Shown here: one piece after another, positions 20,155-29,803 of the stretch
Layout: the number at the start of each line of letters is the position of its first letter
Numbering within the stretch: the first letter of the stretch is position 1
Program-made: the position numbers and the translations under genes
The notes under the pieces: generated by a model
The model's input: only the letters and a program-made list of their open reading frames with translations
What the model was told of the DNA's origin: nothing
Databases searched by the model: none
Source of the DNA: CAVVIO01 sp963748095
GTDB taxonomy: Bacteria; Bacteroidota; Bacteroidia; Bacteroidales; UBA10428
Reading direction: 5' to 3'
NCBI GenBank assembly: GCA_963748095.1
Contig: CAVVIO010000003.1
Location: forward strand, 62,001 to 126,000
Length of the DNA stretch: 64,000 nucleotides

Positions 20155-21702
20155 CTAAAACGGAGTTTCATCCATAAAATCCGTATTTCGTGGTAATAAG
20201 TCATCGCCATCAGACTTTCTCTTACCTGCTGATTTTCCTTCATTCATTTTTGAACCGAATGTTACCATAGCCGGTATATTTTCATTATCATCACCGATCT
20301 GGCCATGGAAATCATCTTCCAGTTCGACAAATTTGGCAAATTCGTCCCTGAAACGTAAATGTACATCACCAATAGGTCCGTTACGGTGTTTTGCCAAAAT
20401 GATTTCCGCAACTCCCTTCAATGAATTACCTTCTTCATCTTCAAGAAATCCGTATTTTTCAGGCCTGTGAATAAAAAGAACCATGTCTGCATCCTGTTCA
20501 ATAGCACCCGATTCCCTGAGGTCGGAAAGCTGTGGGCGTTTACTTCCTGAACGTACTTCTACCGATCGGTTAAGCTGCGAAAGGGCAATAACAGGAACAT
20601 TCAGGTCCTTGGCAATTCCTTTGAGCGCTCTTGAAATAGTGCTCACTTCCTGTTCACGGTTACCTTTGGTTTCCGGTGTTCCGGTCATTAATTGCAGGTA
20701 GTCGATAATGATAATATCAATATCGTACTGGCGTTTTAGCCTCCGGCACTTGGCTCTGAGTTCAAAAATAGACAAGGCTGGGGTGTCGTCAATAAAAATA
20801 GGGGCCTCCTCCAGGCTTTTAATCTTATATTCCAGTTGCTCCCATTCATATTCAGCCAGGTTACCGTTCCTGATCCTGTCAGAAGGCAGCTCTGTTTCGG
20901 CAACAATCAATCGGTTGATCAATTGCAGCGATGCCATTTCGAGAGAGAACAAGGCTACCGATTTTTTATGTTCAACCGCCATGGTTCTTGCCATGGAAAG
21001 CACAAAAGCTGTTTTACCCATCGATGGCCTTGCGGCAATAATAACAAGATCGGAATTTTGCCAGCCGCTTGTCATACGGTCAAGCTTGGTATAACCTGAA
21101 GGAACCCCGCTCAGGCTGTCTTCACGTTTACTGGCTTCTTCGATCTGGTGAATGGCTTCCTTTAAGAGTACGTTTATTTTAACAGTTTCCTTTTTAATAT
21201 TTCCCTGGGCAATATTAAACAATTCACTTTCAGAAAAGTCGAGCAGATCGTTTACATCAATACTTTCGTCAAATGCGCGGTTCTGCATTTCGCTGGCTAC
21301 ACGGATAAGTTCCCGCTGAATGAATTTCTGGGCAACAATGCGGGCATGAAATTCAATATGGGCTGCCGATGCTACCCGTCCGGTGAGTTGCGTAATATAC
21401 AGAGGACCCCCGATGTCTTCTAGCTCTTTACGCTTGCGAAGCTCTTCGGTAACCGTTAAAATGTCGATGGCTTTTTCCTTCAGCGATAAATCAATAATAG
21501 CCTGGTAGATCTTTTGGTTTTCTTCCTTATAAAAACTTTCGGGTCTCAATAAATCGATTACTTCAATAATAGCATCTTTTTCAAGCATAATTGCTCCCAA
21601 TACTGCTTCTTCGAGATCAATCGCCTGAGGAGGAATTTTACCAAATTCCATAGAAAGCGGATCAACAAGATTTTTTGCCGGAAATTGTTTCTTTTGTGCC
21701 AT
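20155..21702 (-). CDS. dnaB: Replicative DNA helicase DnaB
   Basis: DnaB is the hexameric helicase that unwinds DNA at the replication fork. The N-terminal primase-interacting domain begins PPQAIDLEEAVLGAIML. The RecA-like motor has Walker A AARPSMGKTAF, Walker B IIIIDYLQLM, the QLNRSVE loop and LRESGAIEQDAD. At 515 residues it is slightly longer than E. coli DnaB because of a charged C-terminal tail. No intein is present. It has its own good promoter in the divergent gap shared with ispE. Confidence 0.97.
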   Translation of the reverse strand: MAQKKQFPAKNLVDPLSMEFGKIPPQAIDLEEAVLGAIMLEKDAIIEVIDLLRPESFYKEENQKIYQAIIDLSLKEKAIDILTVTEELRKRKELEDIGGPLYITQLTGRVASAAHIEFHARIVAQKFIQRELIRVASEMQNRAFDESIDVNDLLDFSESELFNIAQGNIKKETVKINVLLKEAIHQIEEASKREDSLSGVPSGYTKLDRMTSGWQNSDLVIIAARPSMGKTAFVLSMARTMAVEHKKSVALFSLEMASLQLINRLIVAETELPSDRIRNGNLAEYEWEQLEYKIKSLEEAPIFIDDTPALSIFELRAKCRRLKRQYDIDIIIIDYLQLMTGTPETKGNREQEVSTISRALKGIAKDLNVPVIALSQLNRSVEVRSGSKRPQLSDLRESGAIEQDADMVLFIHRPEKYGFLEDEEGNSLKGVAEIILAKHRNGPIGDVHLRFRDEFAKFVELEDDFHGQIGDDNENIPAMVTFGSKMNEGKSAGKRKSDGDDLLPRNTDFMDETPF

Positions 21703-21779
21703 TGTTTATGATCCTATTGTTTATATTATTGATTTACAATTTATTGACGCCGAAGTTATCGACACGGATATTGTGCTTA

Positions 21780-21808
21780 CAAATGTACACACTCAATTAG
21801 GATATCAA
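21780..21808 (-). promoter_or_regulatory. Promoter of dnaB
   Basis: Read on the minus strand, TTG (21806-21808), an 18-base spacer and TACATTTG (21780-21787) match the Bacteroidota -33/-7 consensus. The predicted start near 21773 gives a leader of about 70 bases. Confidence 0.65.
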
Positions 21809-21884
21809 TAATTATCGGGAAGAACTTTTAAAAAAGATTTTCACCTCACTAAGTTTACAAATTGTTAAAAACTATAATTTTTTA

Positions 21885-21916
21885 TTGGCAGGAGTGACAT
21901 AGGTTGATTAATTTTG
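21885..21916 (+). promoter_or_regulatory. Candidate promoter of ispE
   Basis: TTG (21885-21887), a 21-base spacer and TAATTTTG (21909-21916) fit the -33/-7 pattern. The inferred start would lie only about ten bases before the ATG at 21932. Confidence 0.4.
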
Positions 21917-21931
21917 GTTAAAAGTTCAAAC

Positions 21932-22753
21932 ATGCTTTGTTTTCCAAATGCTAAGATCAATCTGGGTTTAAACATCACAGAAAAGAGACCTGATGGTTTT
22001 CATAATCTTCAGACTGTATTTTACCCTGTGTCTTTATGTGATGTTCTTGAATTTGTTGAATCTGACGGGGACGGAGTTTCCGTTCAGTTTCAGAATACCG
22101 GAATCGAGACAGGAGCTACTCAGGCAGATAACCTTTGTGTGAAAGCTTACGAATTATTAAAGAAAGATTTTGATTTGCCGCTTTTAAAAATTCATCTTCA
22201 TAAAATGATACCGGTAGGAGCAGGCCTGGGAGGGGGTTCATCCGATGCGGCATATATGTTAACAGCACTTAATAAAGCTTTCAACCTTGCATTAACAGAG
22301 GGTGATCTTATGGACTATGCATCGCAGCTTGGAAGTGATTGCGCATTTTTCATACATAGCCAACCATCGTATGCATGGAACAGGGGAGATAACATGCATG
22401 AAATATCTCTTGACCTGCATCAATATTACCTGATATTGGTATTTCCGAATATTCATATCAGTACTGCCGCAGCTTATTCTTCCATAAAACCGGCTGTACC
22501 GGCTCAGTCACCAGAAAAGGTTGTTAATATGCCTGTTGAGGAATGGAGATATTATCTTACAAATGATTTTGAACCTTTTGTATTTTCTGTACATCCTGAA
22601 ATAGAGGAAATAAAACAAAAACTTTATAACATGGGGGCTGATTATGCGGCCATGTCGGGCAGCGGATCTGCTGTTTACGGATTATTCCGGTTTCTGCCCG
22701 AAAAAACAAAAGAACACTTCGATGGATATTTTGTATGGAAAGGTAAATTATAA
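21932..22753 (+). CDS. ispE: 4-diphosphocytidyl-2-C-methyl-D-erythritol kinase
   Basis: IspE phosphorylates CDP-methylerythritol in the MEP route to isoprenoids, so this organism uses the non-mevalonate pathway. Family features are the N-terminal FPNAKINLGLNI with RPDGFHNLQTVF, the GHMP kinase loop PVGAGLGGGSSDAA and the C-terminal MSGSGSAVYGLF. I start at the ATG at 21932, because the longer frame begins with TTG. At 273 residues it has normal length. Confidence 0.95.
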   Translation: MLCFPNAKINLGLNITEKRPDGFHNLQTVFYPVSLCDVLEFVESDGDGVSVQFQNTGIETGATQADNLCVKAYELLKKDFDLPLLKIHLHKMIPVGAGLGGGSSDAAYMLTALNKAFNLALTEGDLMDYASQLGSDCAFFIHSQPSYAWNRGDNMHEISLDLHQYYLILVFPNIHISTAAAYSSIKPAVPAQSPEKVVNMPVEEWRYYLTNDFEPFVFSVHPEIEEIKQKLYNMGADYAAMSGSGSAVYGLFRFLPEKTKEHFDGYFVWKGKL

Positions 22754-22756
22754 ATA

Positions 22757-22813
22757 AAAGCTGTTTCAACTTTTATATTTTGTTGGTACAATAGTAAAAG
22801 TTAAAACAGCTTT
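22757..22813. terminator. Long stem-loop between convergent genes, probable bidirectional terminator
   Basis: AAAGCTGTTT (22757-22766) pairs with AAACAGCTTT (22804-22813), and after a mismatch AACTTTTA pairs with TAAAAGTT (22795-22802). It lies between the stops of ispE and the biotin carrier gene, with A- and T-rich flanks on the two strands. Confidence 0.7.
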
Positions 22814-22828
22814 CTCAGTGACGGTATA

Positions 22829-23221
22829 CTATTTGTATTCTACTAACACAAAATTTTTCGGAACTTTATCTCCTAATTTTACATGTACAGTTTTAATTTC
22901 TCCTGTCAGGGGAAAACTTAAGGTGTTTTGCATTTTCATAGCTTCCAGCACCATCATTTTGTCACCCTTTTTTACCGTTTTTCCTTTTTCAACAAAAAGT
23001 TTGGTAATGGTCCCCGGAATATAGGAAATAACCTTTTTTAAATTGGGTTTCTCCCATTTTTTTCGGTTTTCATATTTTTTAGTATATGTGGTACGGTACT
23101 TTTCTCCATGAATGACAAGGGTTTTACACCTTACCTTTTTATTTCCACAGTCGGGTTCAGCCATTTTATTTGATTTCTTCGGCTTCATATCTTTTTTAAT
23201 TTTCGCTAATATATTTGCCAT
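22829..23221 (-). CDS. Biotin carboxyl-carrier protein
   Basis: The 130-residue protein ends in a biotinyl domain with the attachment motif EAMKM (Lys is the biotin site), preceded by PGTITKLFVEKGKTVKKGD. The N-terminal part is basic and looks like a linker. It starts 11 bases after the acyl-CoA carboxylase gene, so the pair probably forms one enzyme: carrier plus carboxyltransferase. In anaerobic Bacteroidota such pairs serve methylmalonyl-CoA decarboxylase or propionyl-CoA carboxylase in the succinate-propionate route. No biotin carboxylase or membrane decarboxylase subunit is nearby. Confidence 0.9.
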   Translation of the reverse strand: MANILAKIKKDMKPKKSNKMAEPDCGNKKVRCKTLVIHGEKYRTTYTKKYENRKKWEKPNLKKVISYIPGTITKLFVEKGKTVKKGDKMMVLEAMKMQNTLSFPLTGEIKTVHVKLGDKVPKNFVLVEYK

Positions 23222-23232
23222 AATGTAAAGAT

Positions 23233-24777
23233 TTAAAATGGTGGAATACCATGTTTTTTACGTGGTCCGCTAATAGATTTATGTTTTGCAACGGCTATAG
23301 CATGAAGCAGTAATTTGCGCGTTTCAGCAGGTTCGATCACCGAATCAACATATCCTCTTGAAGCTGCAACATAGGGATTCGCAAATTTCTGTTTATATTC
23401 CAGCACTTTTTGTTTGCGTACCTTTTCCGGATCTTTAGCGCTCATTATTTCTTTTCGAAAAATAATATTGGCAGCTCCTTCGGGGCCCATAACTGCAATT
23501 TCGGCTCCCGGCCATGCAAATACGAAGTCGGCCCGCAGGTGGCGTGAACTCATGGCAATGTAACCGCCGCCATACGCTTTACGGATAATAACCGTGAGCT
23601 TTGGAACGGTAGCCTCGCTGTAAGAATACAATATTTTGGCTCCATGGCGGATTACACCGGCATGTTCCTGATCAACTCCCGGAAGATAACCCGGAAGGTC
23701 CACCAAAGTAATTATCGGAATATTGAAAGCGTCGCAATACCGGATAAAGCGGGCAGACTTATCGGAAGAATCCACATCGAGCACGCCGGCCAGTACCATT
23801 GGCTGGTTGGCCACAAACCCGCAGGTTTCGCCATCCATACGCCCAAAACCGATGACCATGTTTCTGGCCCAAAGTTCCTGTATCTCAAAGAAATCCGAAT
23901 CATCAACGATAGCCTTGATCAGATCTCGTATATCATAGGGTAGTCTGGGGTCCCCCGGAACAATTTTATCAATCTGGTATTCCTTTTTAGGTTCCTTTGA
24001 TTCGTATTTAACAGACTTTGTATCGTTACTCCAAGGAATGAATGTCATCAGTTTTTTTATCTGGTCGAAGCATTCTTTTTCAGTTTCTGAAAAAAAGTGG
24101 GCGTTTCCGGTAATTTCACTATGAACCCTGGCTCCTCCAAGGTCTTCCATTGAAATCTCTTCTCCGAGAACTGTTTTTATTACTTCAGGGCCGGTAATAA
24201 ACATTTTGGAAATGTTTTCTACCACAAATACAAAATCGGTGAGCGCAGGAGAATATACGGCACCACCGGCGCATGGGCCGAGAATAACCGAAATTTGCGG
24301 TATAACACCTGAATTAAGGGTATTGCGAAAAAATATTTCTCCATAACCGGCCAGTGAATTAACACCTTCCTGGATCCTTGCTCCACCCGAGTCATTGATT
24401 CCTATCAGGGGAACCCTCATTTTCAGGGCGTGATCCATGATCTTGGTAATTTTTCGGGCATGCATCATTCCCAGTGAGCCCCCGGCAACGGTGAAGTCCT
24501 GTGCAAAGACACATACTGATTGTCCATAGATGGTACCGGTACCAATAACCACACCATCACCATGCAGTATTTTTTTGTCCATATCGAAGTCCCTGGCTTC
24601 GTGTTCAACGAAAAGATCATATTCATGGAAAGAATCTTCGTCCAGCAGAGTAATAATGCGTTCACGTGCCGTCATTTTACCCATTGCCGTCTGTTTCTCA
24701 ATTGCTTTCTCGCCACCGCCCATCTGGACCTCTTCCCGTTTCTTTTTGAGTTCCTGTATCTTATTCTTTAATGGCAT
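23233..24777 (-). CDS. Acyl-CoA carboxyltransferase (propionyl/methylmalonyl-CoA type)
   Basis: This 514-residue crotonase-fold enzyme moves a carboxyl group between biotin and propionyl-CoA. Characteristic stretches are KMTARERI, GVVIGTGTIYG, INDSGGARIQEGV, GPCAGGAVYSPAL and the C-terminal RKAYGGGYIAMSSRHLRAD. The sequence fits both PccB and MmdA, which cannot be separated by eye. The biotin carrier is directly downstream. Absence of neighbouring sodium-pump subunits leaves open whether it acts as carboxylase or decarboxylase. Confidence 0.92.
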   Translation of the reverse strand: MPLKNKIQELKKKREEVQMGGGEKAIEKQTAMGKMTARERIITLLDEDSFHEYDLFVEHEARDFDMDKKILHGDGVVIGTGTIYGQSVCVFAQDFTVAGGSLGMMHARKITKIMDHALKMRVPLIGINDSGGARIQEGVNSLAGYGEIFFRNTLNSGVIPQISVILGPCAGGAVYSPALTDFVFVVENISKMFITGPEVIKTVLGEEISMEDLGGARVHSEITGNAHFFSETEKECFDQIKKLMTFIPWSNDTKSVKYESKEPKKEYQIDKIVPGDPRLPYDIRDLIKAIVDDSDFFEIQELWARNMVIGFGRMDGETCGFVANQPMVLAGVLDVDSSDKSARFIRYCDAFNIPIITLVDLPGYLPGVDQEHAGVIRHGAKILYSYSEATVPKLTVIIRKAYGGGYIAMSSRHLRADFVFAWPGAEIAVMGPEGAANIIFRKEIMSAKDPEKVRKQKVLEYKQKFANPYVAASRGYVDSVIEPAETRKLLLHAIAVAKHKSISGPRKKHGIPPF

Positions 24778-24997
24778 TTTTGTTTATGTTAGTTAATAAT
24801 CAGAATTTTTTTAAAATATCAAACGCATATTGACAGTCTGGATTTTTTCACAATCTGATATTTTAGTATTTAAAAATTTTGGGGTTTTTTAATGAAATTA
24901 TGTATGTGTTTAAATATCAATGTTATATTTAAATTAGTTAGAAAGTCGGTATGCGGGGCAAATATATAAAAAATCAGATCATGTTTGACCCTGGAAT

Positions 24998-26092
24998 TTA
25001 TTTTGGTGCTAATTTGTACAAAAACAGGGCAATAACTGTAAAAATTATATTTGGGAGCCATACTGCAATCAGGGGCGGAAGTTTTCCACCTATTGCAAAT
25101 TGCGAGGAAAACTGCATAAAAAGAATGTAGCCAAAACTAATCATGAGCCCAATACCAATATGCATGCCTATACCTCCTTTCACCTTGCGCGATGATACCG
25201 AAACGCCAATAAGTGTGAGTATAAATGCGGAAAAAGGGAAAGCAATACGTTTGTATTTTTCAATAAGCAGGGAAGTTATATTACTAACTCCCTGTAGTCT
25301 TTGATTGGAGATGAATTTGTTTAACCTGTGAAAATCCATTGCCTCTATGGCATTCTGGCGCATTTTGAAATCTTCAGGTGTCATATTCAGGGTAGTATCG
25401 ATATGACTGCCTTTAATAATTGTCTGGTCATCCCCGTGATAATCCCTGATATAATAATTATAAATGGTCCATTTACTTTTGGTCGAATCCCATCTGATAT
25501 AATCAGACATCAGTTTGGATACAAGTTTTCCGTCATCAAATTTCTCTATCGAAAATCGCCTTCCTATATTATCATAAGTACTGTAACTTTCCAGGTAAAC
25601 ATAAATTCCGGGTTCAATCTGGCGGTGTACATTTCTTTCCTGGAATGATTTTGGCCTGGAATGATAATACAACTCCTCAAAAGCAAATCGTTCGCGGTTG
25701 GCATTGGGGATAACAAAATTACTTAGCAAAAAAGAGAAAGCTGTAATGATCACTGCAGAAATAAAATAGGGAACCATCAGCCGCCGAAAACTTATCCCGT
25801 TACTAAGGATGGCAATGATTTCCGTATTATAGGCCATTTTTGATGTAAAAAATATTACAGCTATAAAGGTGAACAATGGACTGAATAATACCGCAAAATA
25901 AGGAATGAAATTCATGTAGTATTGGGTAATGATCAGTCTGAATGGAGCATTTTTTTCTAAAAAGTCATCTATTTTTTCGGAAAAATCGAAAATAACAGCT
26001 ATGGATATAATAAGTAAGATAGCAAAGAAAAAAGTCCCGAGGAATTTTTTTATTATGTAAATATCGAGTGTTTTTAATCCGAAAAATTTCAT
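24998..26092 (-). CDS. LptF/LptG-family permease
   Basis: YjgP/YjgQ (LptF/LptG) proteins form the membrane part of the LPS exporter that hands lipopolysaccharide to the Lpt bridge. The 364-residue chain starts with KTLDIYIIKKFLGTFFFAI, has three N-terminal helices, a periplasmic beta-jellyroll-like middle (about residues 110-265) and three C-terminal helices including FPFSAFILTLIGVSVSSRK. Its start overlaps the tgt stop (ATGA), so translation is likely coupled. Whether it is LptF or LptG is not clear. Confidence 0.88.
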   Translation of the reverse strand: MKFFGLKTLDIYIIKKFLGTFFFAILLIISIAVIFDFSEKIDDFLEKNAPFRLIITQYYMNFIPYFAVLFSPLFTFIAVIFFTSKMAYNTEIIAILSNGISFRRLMVPYFISAVIITAFSFLLSNFVIPNANRERFAFEELYYHSRPKSFQERNVHRQIEPGIYVYLESYSTYDNIGRRFSIEKFDDGKLVSKLMSDYIRWDSTKSKWTIYNYYIRDYHGDDQTIIKGSHIDTTLNMTPEDFKMRQNAIEAMDFHRLNKFISNQRLQGVSNITSLLIEKYKRIAFPFSAFILTLIGVSVSSRKVKGGIGMHIGIGLMISFGYILFMQFSSQFAIGGKLPPLIAVWLPNIIFTVIALFLYKLAPK

Positions 26093-27219
26093 AACCTGAT
26101 AGTTAACTTTTTAACCATTTTGTTCTTCCACTCATTAAAATTACCTTCTGCAATTTTCTTTCGTGATTCATCCATCAACCAAAGATAGAAACTCAAATTA
26201 TGAATTGAGGCAATTTGAGCGCCTAAAATTTCCTGCGATATAATTAAATGACGTAAATAAGCTTTTGAATATTGTTGATCAACAAAAGATGTACCGTTTT
26301 CATCAAGCGGTGTATGCTCATTTTTCCATTTCAGGTTTTTTATGTTAATCGTTCCTTCCGAGGTAAAAAGCATACCGTTCCGTCCATTACGTGTAGGTAA
26401 AACACAATCGAACATGTCTACTCCCAAAGCAATACCTTCCAGAATATTCTCGGGCATGCCGACCCCCATGAGGTAACGGGGTTTATTTTTGGGAAGAACG
26501 GCATTGACAACCTGTAACATCTCATACATTTTTTCTGCCGGTTCCCCTACTGACAGTCCGCCAATGGCATTTCCAGGCATATCGTGTGAGGCTATCACCT
26601 CGGCTGATTTTATGCGTAAGTCGTTGTAAACACTTCCCTGCACTATAGGAAAGTAATATTGCGGATAACCGTATAATGGCTCCGTCTCATTAAAATATTT
26701 TATGCCACGGGCAAGCCAGCGGTGTGTTAATTCCATCGAATTGCGTGCATAGTCATAATCACAAGGGTAAGGTGTACATTCATCGAATGCCATAATAATA
26801 TCAGCCCCGATCTTACGTTGAATATCAACGATATTTTCCGGAGTAAACAGGTGTTTCGAACCGTCGATATGCGAACTGAAATGCGCTCCGTCTTCCTTTA
26901 GTTTCCGGTTGTTCGATAATGAAAAAACCTGGTAACCTCCACTATCGGTTAATATGGGTTTTGACCAGTTAATGAATTTATGCAAACCGCCGGCCAGAAA
27001 GATGGTTTCTGTTCCGGGCCTTAAATAAAGATGATATGTATTCCCAAGGATTATCTGGGCCCCGATGTCTTCTCTAAGTTCCCGTTGATGAACTGCTTTT
27101 ACAGTACCACCCGTACCCACCGGCATAAATATAGGAGTCTGAATAGTTCCATGACCGGTGGTTATTAGTCCGGTTCTTGCCTGTGAATTTGTATCGTTGG
27201 CTAAAATTTCAAATTGCAT
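26089..27219 (-). CDS. tgt: tRNA-guanine (queuine) transglycosylase
   Basis: Tgt swaps guanine 34 for preQ1 in tRNAs for Asp, Asn, His and Tyr. TDSGGYQVFSL and the nucleophile region GVDMFDCVLPTRNGRNG are intact, as are DECTPYP and GGLSVGE. The usual zinc site of bacterial enzymes (C-x-C-x2-C before YSRAYIRHL) is replaced by NGTSFVDQQYSKAYLRHL, with no cysteines, although the later SIHNLSFYL His is present. At 376 residues it has normal length. Its stop overlaps the start of the LptF/G-type gene. Confidence 0.93.
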   Translation of the reverse strand: MQFEILANDTNSQARTGLITTGHGTIQTPIFMPVGTGGTVKAVHQRELREDIGAQIILGNTYHLYLRPGTETIFLAGGLHKFINWSKPILTDSGGYQVFSLSNNRKLKEDGAHFSSHIDGSKHLFTPENIVDIQRKIGADIIMAFDECTPYPCDYDYARNSMELTHRWLARGIKYFNETEPLYGYPQYYFPIVQGSVYNDLRIKSAEVIASHDMPGNAIGGLSVGEPAEKMYEMLQVVNAVLPKNKPRYLMGVGMPENILEGIALGVDMFDCVLPTRNGRNGMLFTSEGTINIKNLKWKNEHTPLDENGTSFVDQQYSKAYLRHLIISQEILGAQIASIHNLSFYLWLMDESRKKIAEGNFNEWKNKMVKKLTIRL

Positions 27220-27362
27220 CTATGTCAAAATAATCGGCTAAGTTAAAATAATATGATAAATAATTAATCCTTCGTTTGCTGAACGATTTTTTTTGTTTAA
27301 ATTAAAAATCTTTAATAACATTGTTCGTTACATTTACAAACATAAACTACCAATTTGCGCAA

Positions 27363-28499
27363 GTGGATATATTAAATTATTTCTTTGGATATATTAATTT
27401 CATCGTGCTGGGGATATTTGGCTTGAGCCTGCTGATACAACTGTATTATTACCTGGGGATTTATTATCGTTTTGTTTTTTATAGGGACAAAGTAAAAAAA
27501 GTGCCTGTTGAACCGGTATCGGTGATTATATGTGCACGAAATGAAGCGGCAAATCTTGATAAGTATTTACCTTCGGTGCTTACGCAGGATTATCCCGATT
27601 ATGAAGTGATCGTTGTGAACGATTGTTCTACAGACGAAACCGACGAAGTTATCAGCAAGTATTTGAAAAAGTATCCCCGGCTCAGGACAACAACAATAAA
27701 TCAGGACCGGAAATTTACACATGGTAAAAAGCTGGCTGTAACGTTGGGTATCAAAGCATCCAAACATGAATTGCTTGTATTTACCGATGCTGATTGTGAG
27801 GTGGTTAGTAAAGACTGGCTAAAATTATTACAACGACATTTCAATAATAAAACTTCCATTGTGCTGGGGTATGGTGGATTTTTTCATAAAAAGTCCCTGC
27901 TGAATAATTATATCCGTTATGATGCGCTAACAATCGCTATTCAGTATTTTAGTTATGCAATAGCCGGATTTCCATATATGGGTGTTGGCAGGAATATGGC
28001 TTACCGCAAATCTCTTTTTTTCAAAAATAAAGGATTTGCCAATCACTATAACCTGATATCGGGAGATGATGATCTTTTTGTGAATGAAACTGCCAATAAA
28101 ACAAATACGGCTGTTGAATATTCAATAGAAAGTCACACACGTTGCGAGGCAAAAAAATCATTTGCTACCTGGATAGAACAAAAAAAGCGTCACATATCTA
28201 CAGCCAAGTATTATAAAAAGAAATATAAAAGATTACTGGGACTTGAGATGTTAAGCAGGCTCATTTATTATGCTTCCTTTATTTATCTTATTGTGTCATC
28301 GCTATTTTTGATTTATGTATTGCCTGCATTTATATTCAGAATGATTATTCAACTTTTGTTGACTAAAATTTCTATGAGACGTTTGAATGAGAAGTATTTA
28401 TTACTAACTTCGCTATTCTTTGATGTATTCTCATTATTTATTAATTTAATAATTTTTATTTCTTACCGGTTTAGACGCAAAAAGAATAGATGGAAATAA
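27363..28499 (+). CDS. Membrane-anchored family 2 glycosyltransferase
   Basis: A processive-type GT2 enzyme of about 378 residues. One N-terminal helix (NFIVLGIFGLSLLIQLYYY) precedes the catalytic domain. There, ICARNEAANLDKYLPSVL begins the nucleotide-sugar fold, VVNDCSTD and FTDADCEV hold the Asp residues for nucleotide and metal, and a QKKRHISTA motif parallels the QxxRW acceptor site. Two C-terminal helices end the chain. It probably makes a surface polysaccharide or glycolipid. I prefer the GTG at 27363 to the TTG at 27321. The stop overlaps the ECF sigma start by ten bases. Confidence 0.82.
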   Translation: MDILNYFFGYINFIVLGIFGLSLLIQLYYYLGIYYRFVFYRDKVKKVPVEPVSVIICARNEAANLDKYLPSVLTQDYPDYEVIVVNDCSTDETDEVISKYLKKYPRLRTTTINQDRKFTHGKKLAVTLGIKASKHELLVFTDADCEVVSKDWLKLLQRHFNNKTSIVLGYGGFFHKKSLLNNYIRYDALTIAIQYFSYAIAGFPYMGVGRNMAYRKSLFFKNKGFANHYNLISGDDDLFVNETANKTNTAVEYSIESHTRCEAKKSFATWIEQKKRHISTAKYYKKKYKRLLGLEMLSRLIYYASFIYLIVSSLFLIYVLPAFIFRMIIQLLLTKISMRRLNEKYLLLTSLFFDVFSLFINLIIFISYRFRRKKNRWK

Positions 28500-29089
28500 A
28501 CACAAATTTGTCGGAGAAAGCACAGCGTGATTATACGCTGGTGCAGAGGGCAGTAGTTGGTGATCAGAAGGCTTATGCCGAACTTATGGGACGTTACAGG
28601 GATGCCATTTATTATATGTTGCTTAAAATGGTTAATAATTCCAGCGATGCGGAAGATTTAACAATTGAAGCCTTTGGTAAAGCATTTAAAAATATTAATC
28701 AGTATGCACCTAATTATGCTTTCAGTACGTGGTTGTTTAAAATAGCCACCAATAATTGTATCGATTTTATCCGTAAGAAAAAAGCTAACCACGTTTCGCT
28801 CGATAACACAAATGATGAACACGATAGCGGATCACACAATATCAAGGCTCAGGTACTCGATCCGGAAGAACACATGATCAACCAGCAAAAGATAAAGATG
28901 ATGCGGGAAGTTGTGGGTAAACTGAAACCTCGTTACCGTAAACTGATCGAATTGCGTTATTTCAAAGAATTCTCGTACGAGGAAATTGCAGAAGAACTGG
29001 AACTGCCCATTGGAACAGTAAAAGCACAACTTTTCAGGGCACGCGAATTACTTTTCAATATTCTCAAACACACCAGTTCAAAGATGTAA
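28490..29089 (+). CDS. ECF-family RNA polymerase sigma factor
   Basis: The 199-residue protein has sigma region 2 (AYAELMGRYRDAIYYMLLKM, then FSTWLFKIATNNCIDFIRKKK) and region 4 (YRKLIELRYFKEFSYEEIAEELELPIGTVKAQLFRARELL). It overlaps the glycosyltransferase and precedes rsmG by eight bases, an order often kept in Bacteroidota. No anti-sigma factor lies alongside, so it may be constitutive. Confidence 0.93.
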   Translation: MEINTNLSEKAQRDYTLVQRAVVGDQKAYAELMGRYRDAIYYMLLKMVNNSSDAEDLTIEAFGKAFKNINQYAPNYAFSTWLFKIATNNCIDFIRKKKANHVSLDNTNDEHDSGSHNIKAQVLDPEEHMINQQKIKMMREVVGKLKPRYRKLIELRYFKEFSYEEIAEELELPIGTVKAQLFRARELLFNILKHTSSKM

Positions 29090-29097
29090 ACAGTTCC

Positions 29098-29724
29098 ATG
29101 CATCATATCCTGAAGTATTTTCCGGAACTGACTGCTTTACAACAAAAACAGTTCGAACAATTAGAAGAGCTTTACAGATTCTGGAATGCCAGGATTAATG
29201 TTATTTCACGTAAAGATATGGATGAACTGTACGTGCATCATGTATTGCATTCTTTATCTGTAGCTCGGCTTATTTCCTTTGTCCCGGGGACAAAAATTCT
29301 GGACGTTGGCACAGGAGGAGGATTTCCAGGTATTCCACTGAGTATACTATTTCCGGATTCATCATTTCTGCTTATCGATTCTATCGGGAAAAAAATTAAG
29401 GTAGTAAACAATATTGCCACCTCACTTGGCTTGAAAAATTGCACCGGGAAACAAATTCGTGCAGAAGATATAACGGGTAAGTTCGATTTTATTATCAGCA
29501 GGGCAGTTACCAGATTACCAGTTTTTTTACAATGGGTAAAAGACAAAATTGAAATAAAGAAAAAAAATTCCATCCCCAACGGAATTATTTATTTGAAGGG
29601 AGGCGATATTGAAGAAGAGGTCCATGCAATTAAGAATTCTGTAAAGATATATTCTGTCAGTGATTACTTCGATGAATCATTTTTCGAAACAAAAAAAATT
29701 GTTTACATTTCAAATAGTCGATAA
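29098..29724 (+). CDS. rsmG: 16S rRNA (guanine527-N7)-methyltransferase
   Basis: RsmG (GidB) methylates G527 of 16S rRNA using S-adenosylmethionine. LYRFWNARINVISRKDMDELYVHHVLHS is the family N-terminus, and ILDVGTGGGFPGIPLSI is the SAM-binding motif. The chain has 208 residues, normal length. It follows the ECF sigma gene after eight bases. Confidence 0.95.
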   Translation: MHHILKYFPELTALQQKQFEQLEELYRFWNARINVISRKDMDELYVHHVLHSLSVARLISFVPGTKILDVGTGGGFPGIPLSILFPDSSFLLIDSIGKKIKVVNNIATSLGLKNCTGKQIRAEDITGKFDFIISRAVTRLPVFLQWVKDKIEIKKKNSIPNGIIYLKGGDIEEEVHAIKNSVKIYSVSDYFDESFFETKKIVYISNSR

Positions 29725-29803
29725 ACCGGCAAACCGTTTATAATTAGGAAAAAAAGTTGTTGGTGATTTTTATATTTTTGTATTAAAATTTAACAACCTG
29801 CTT

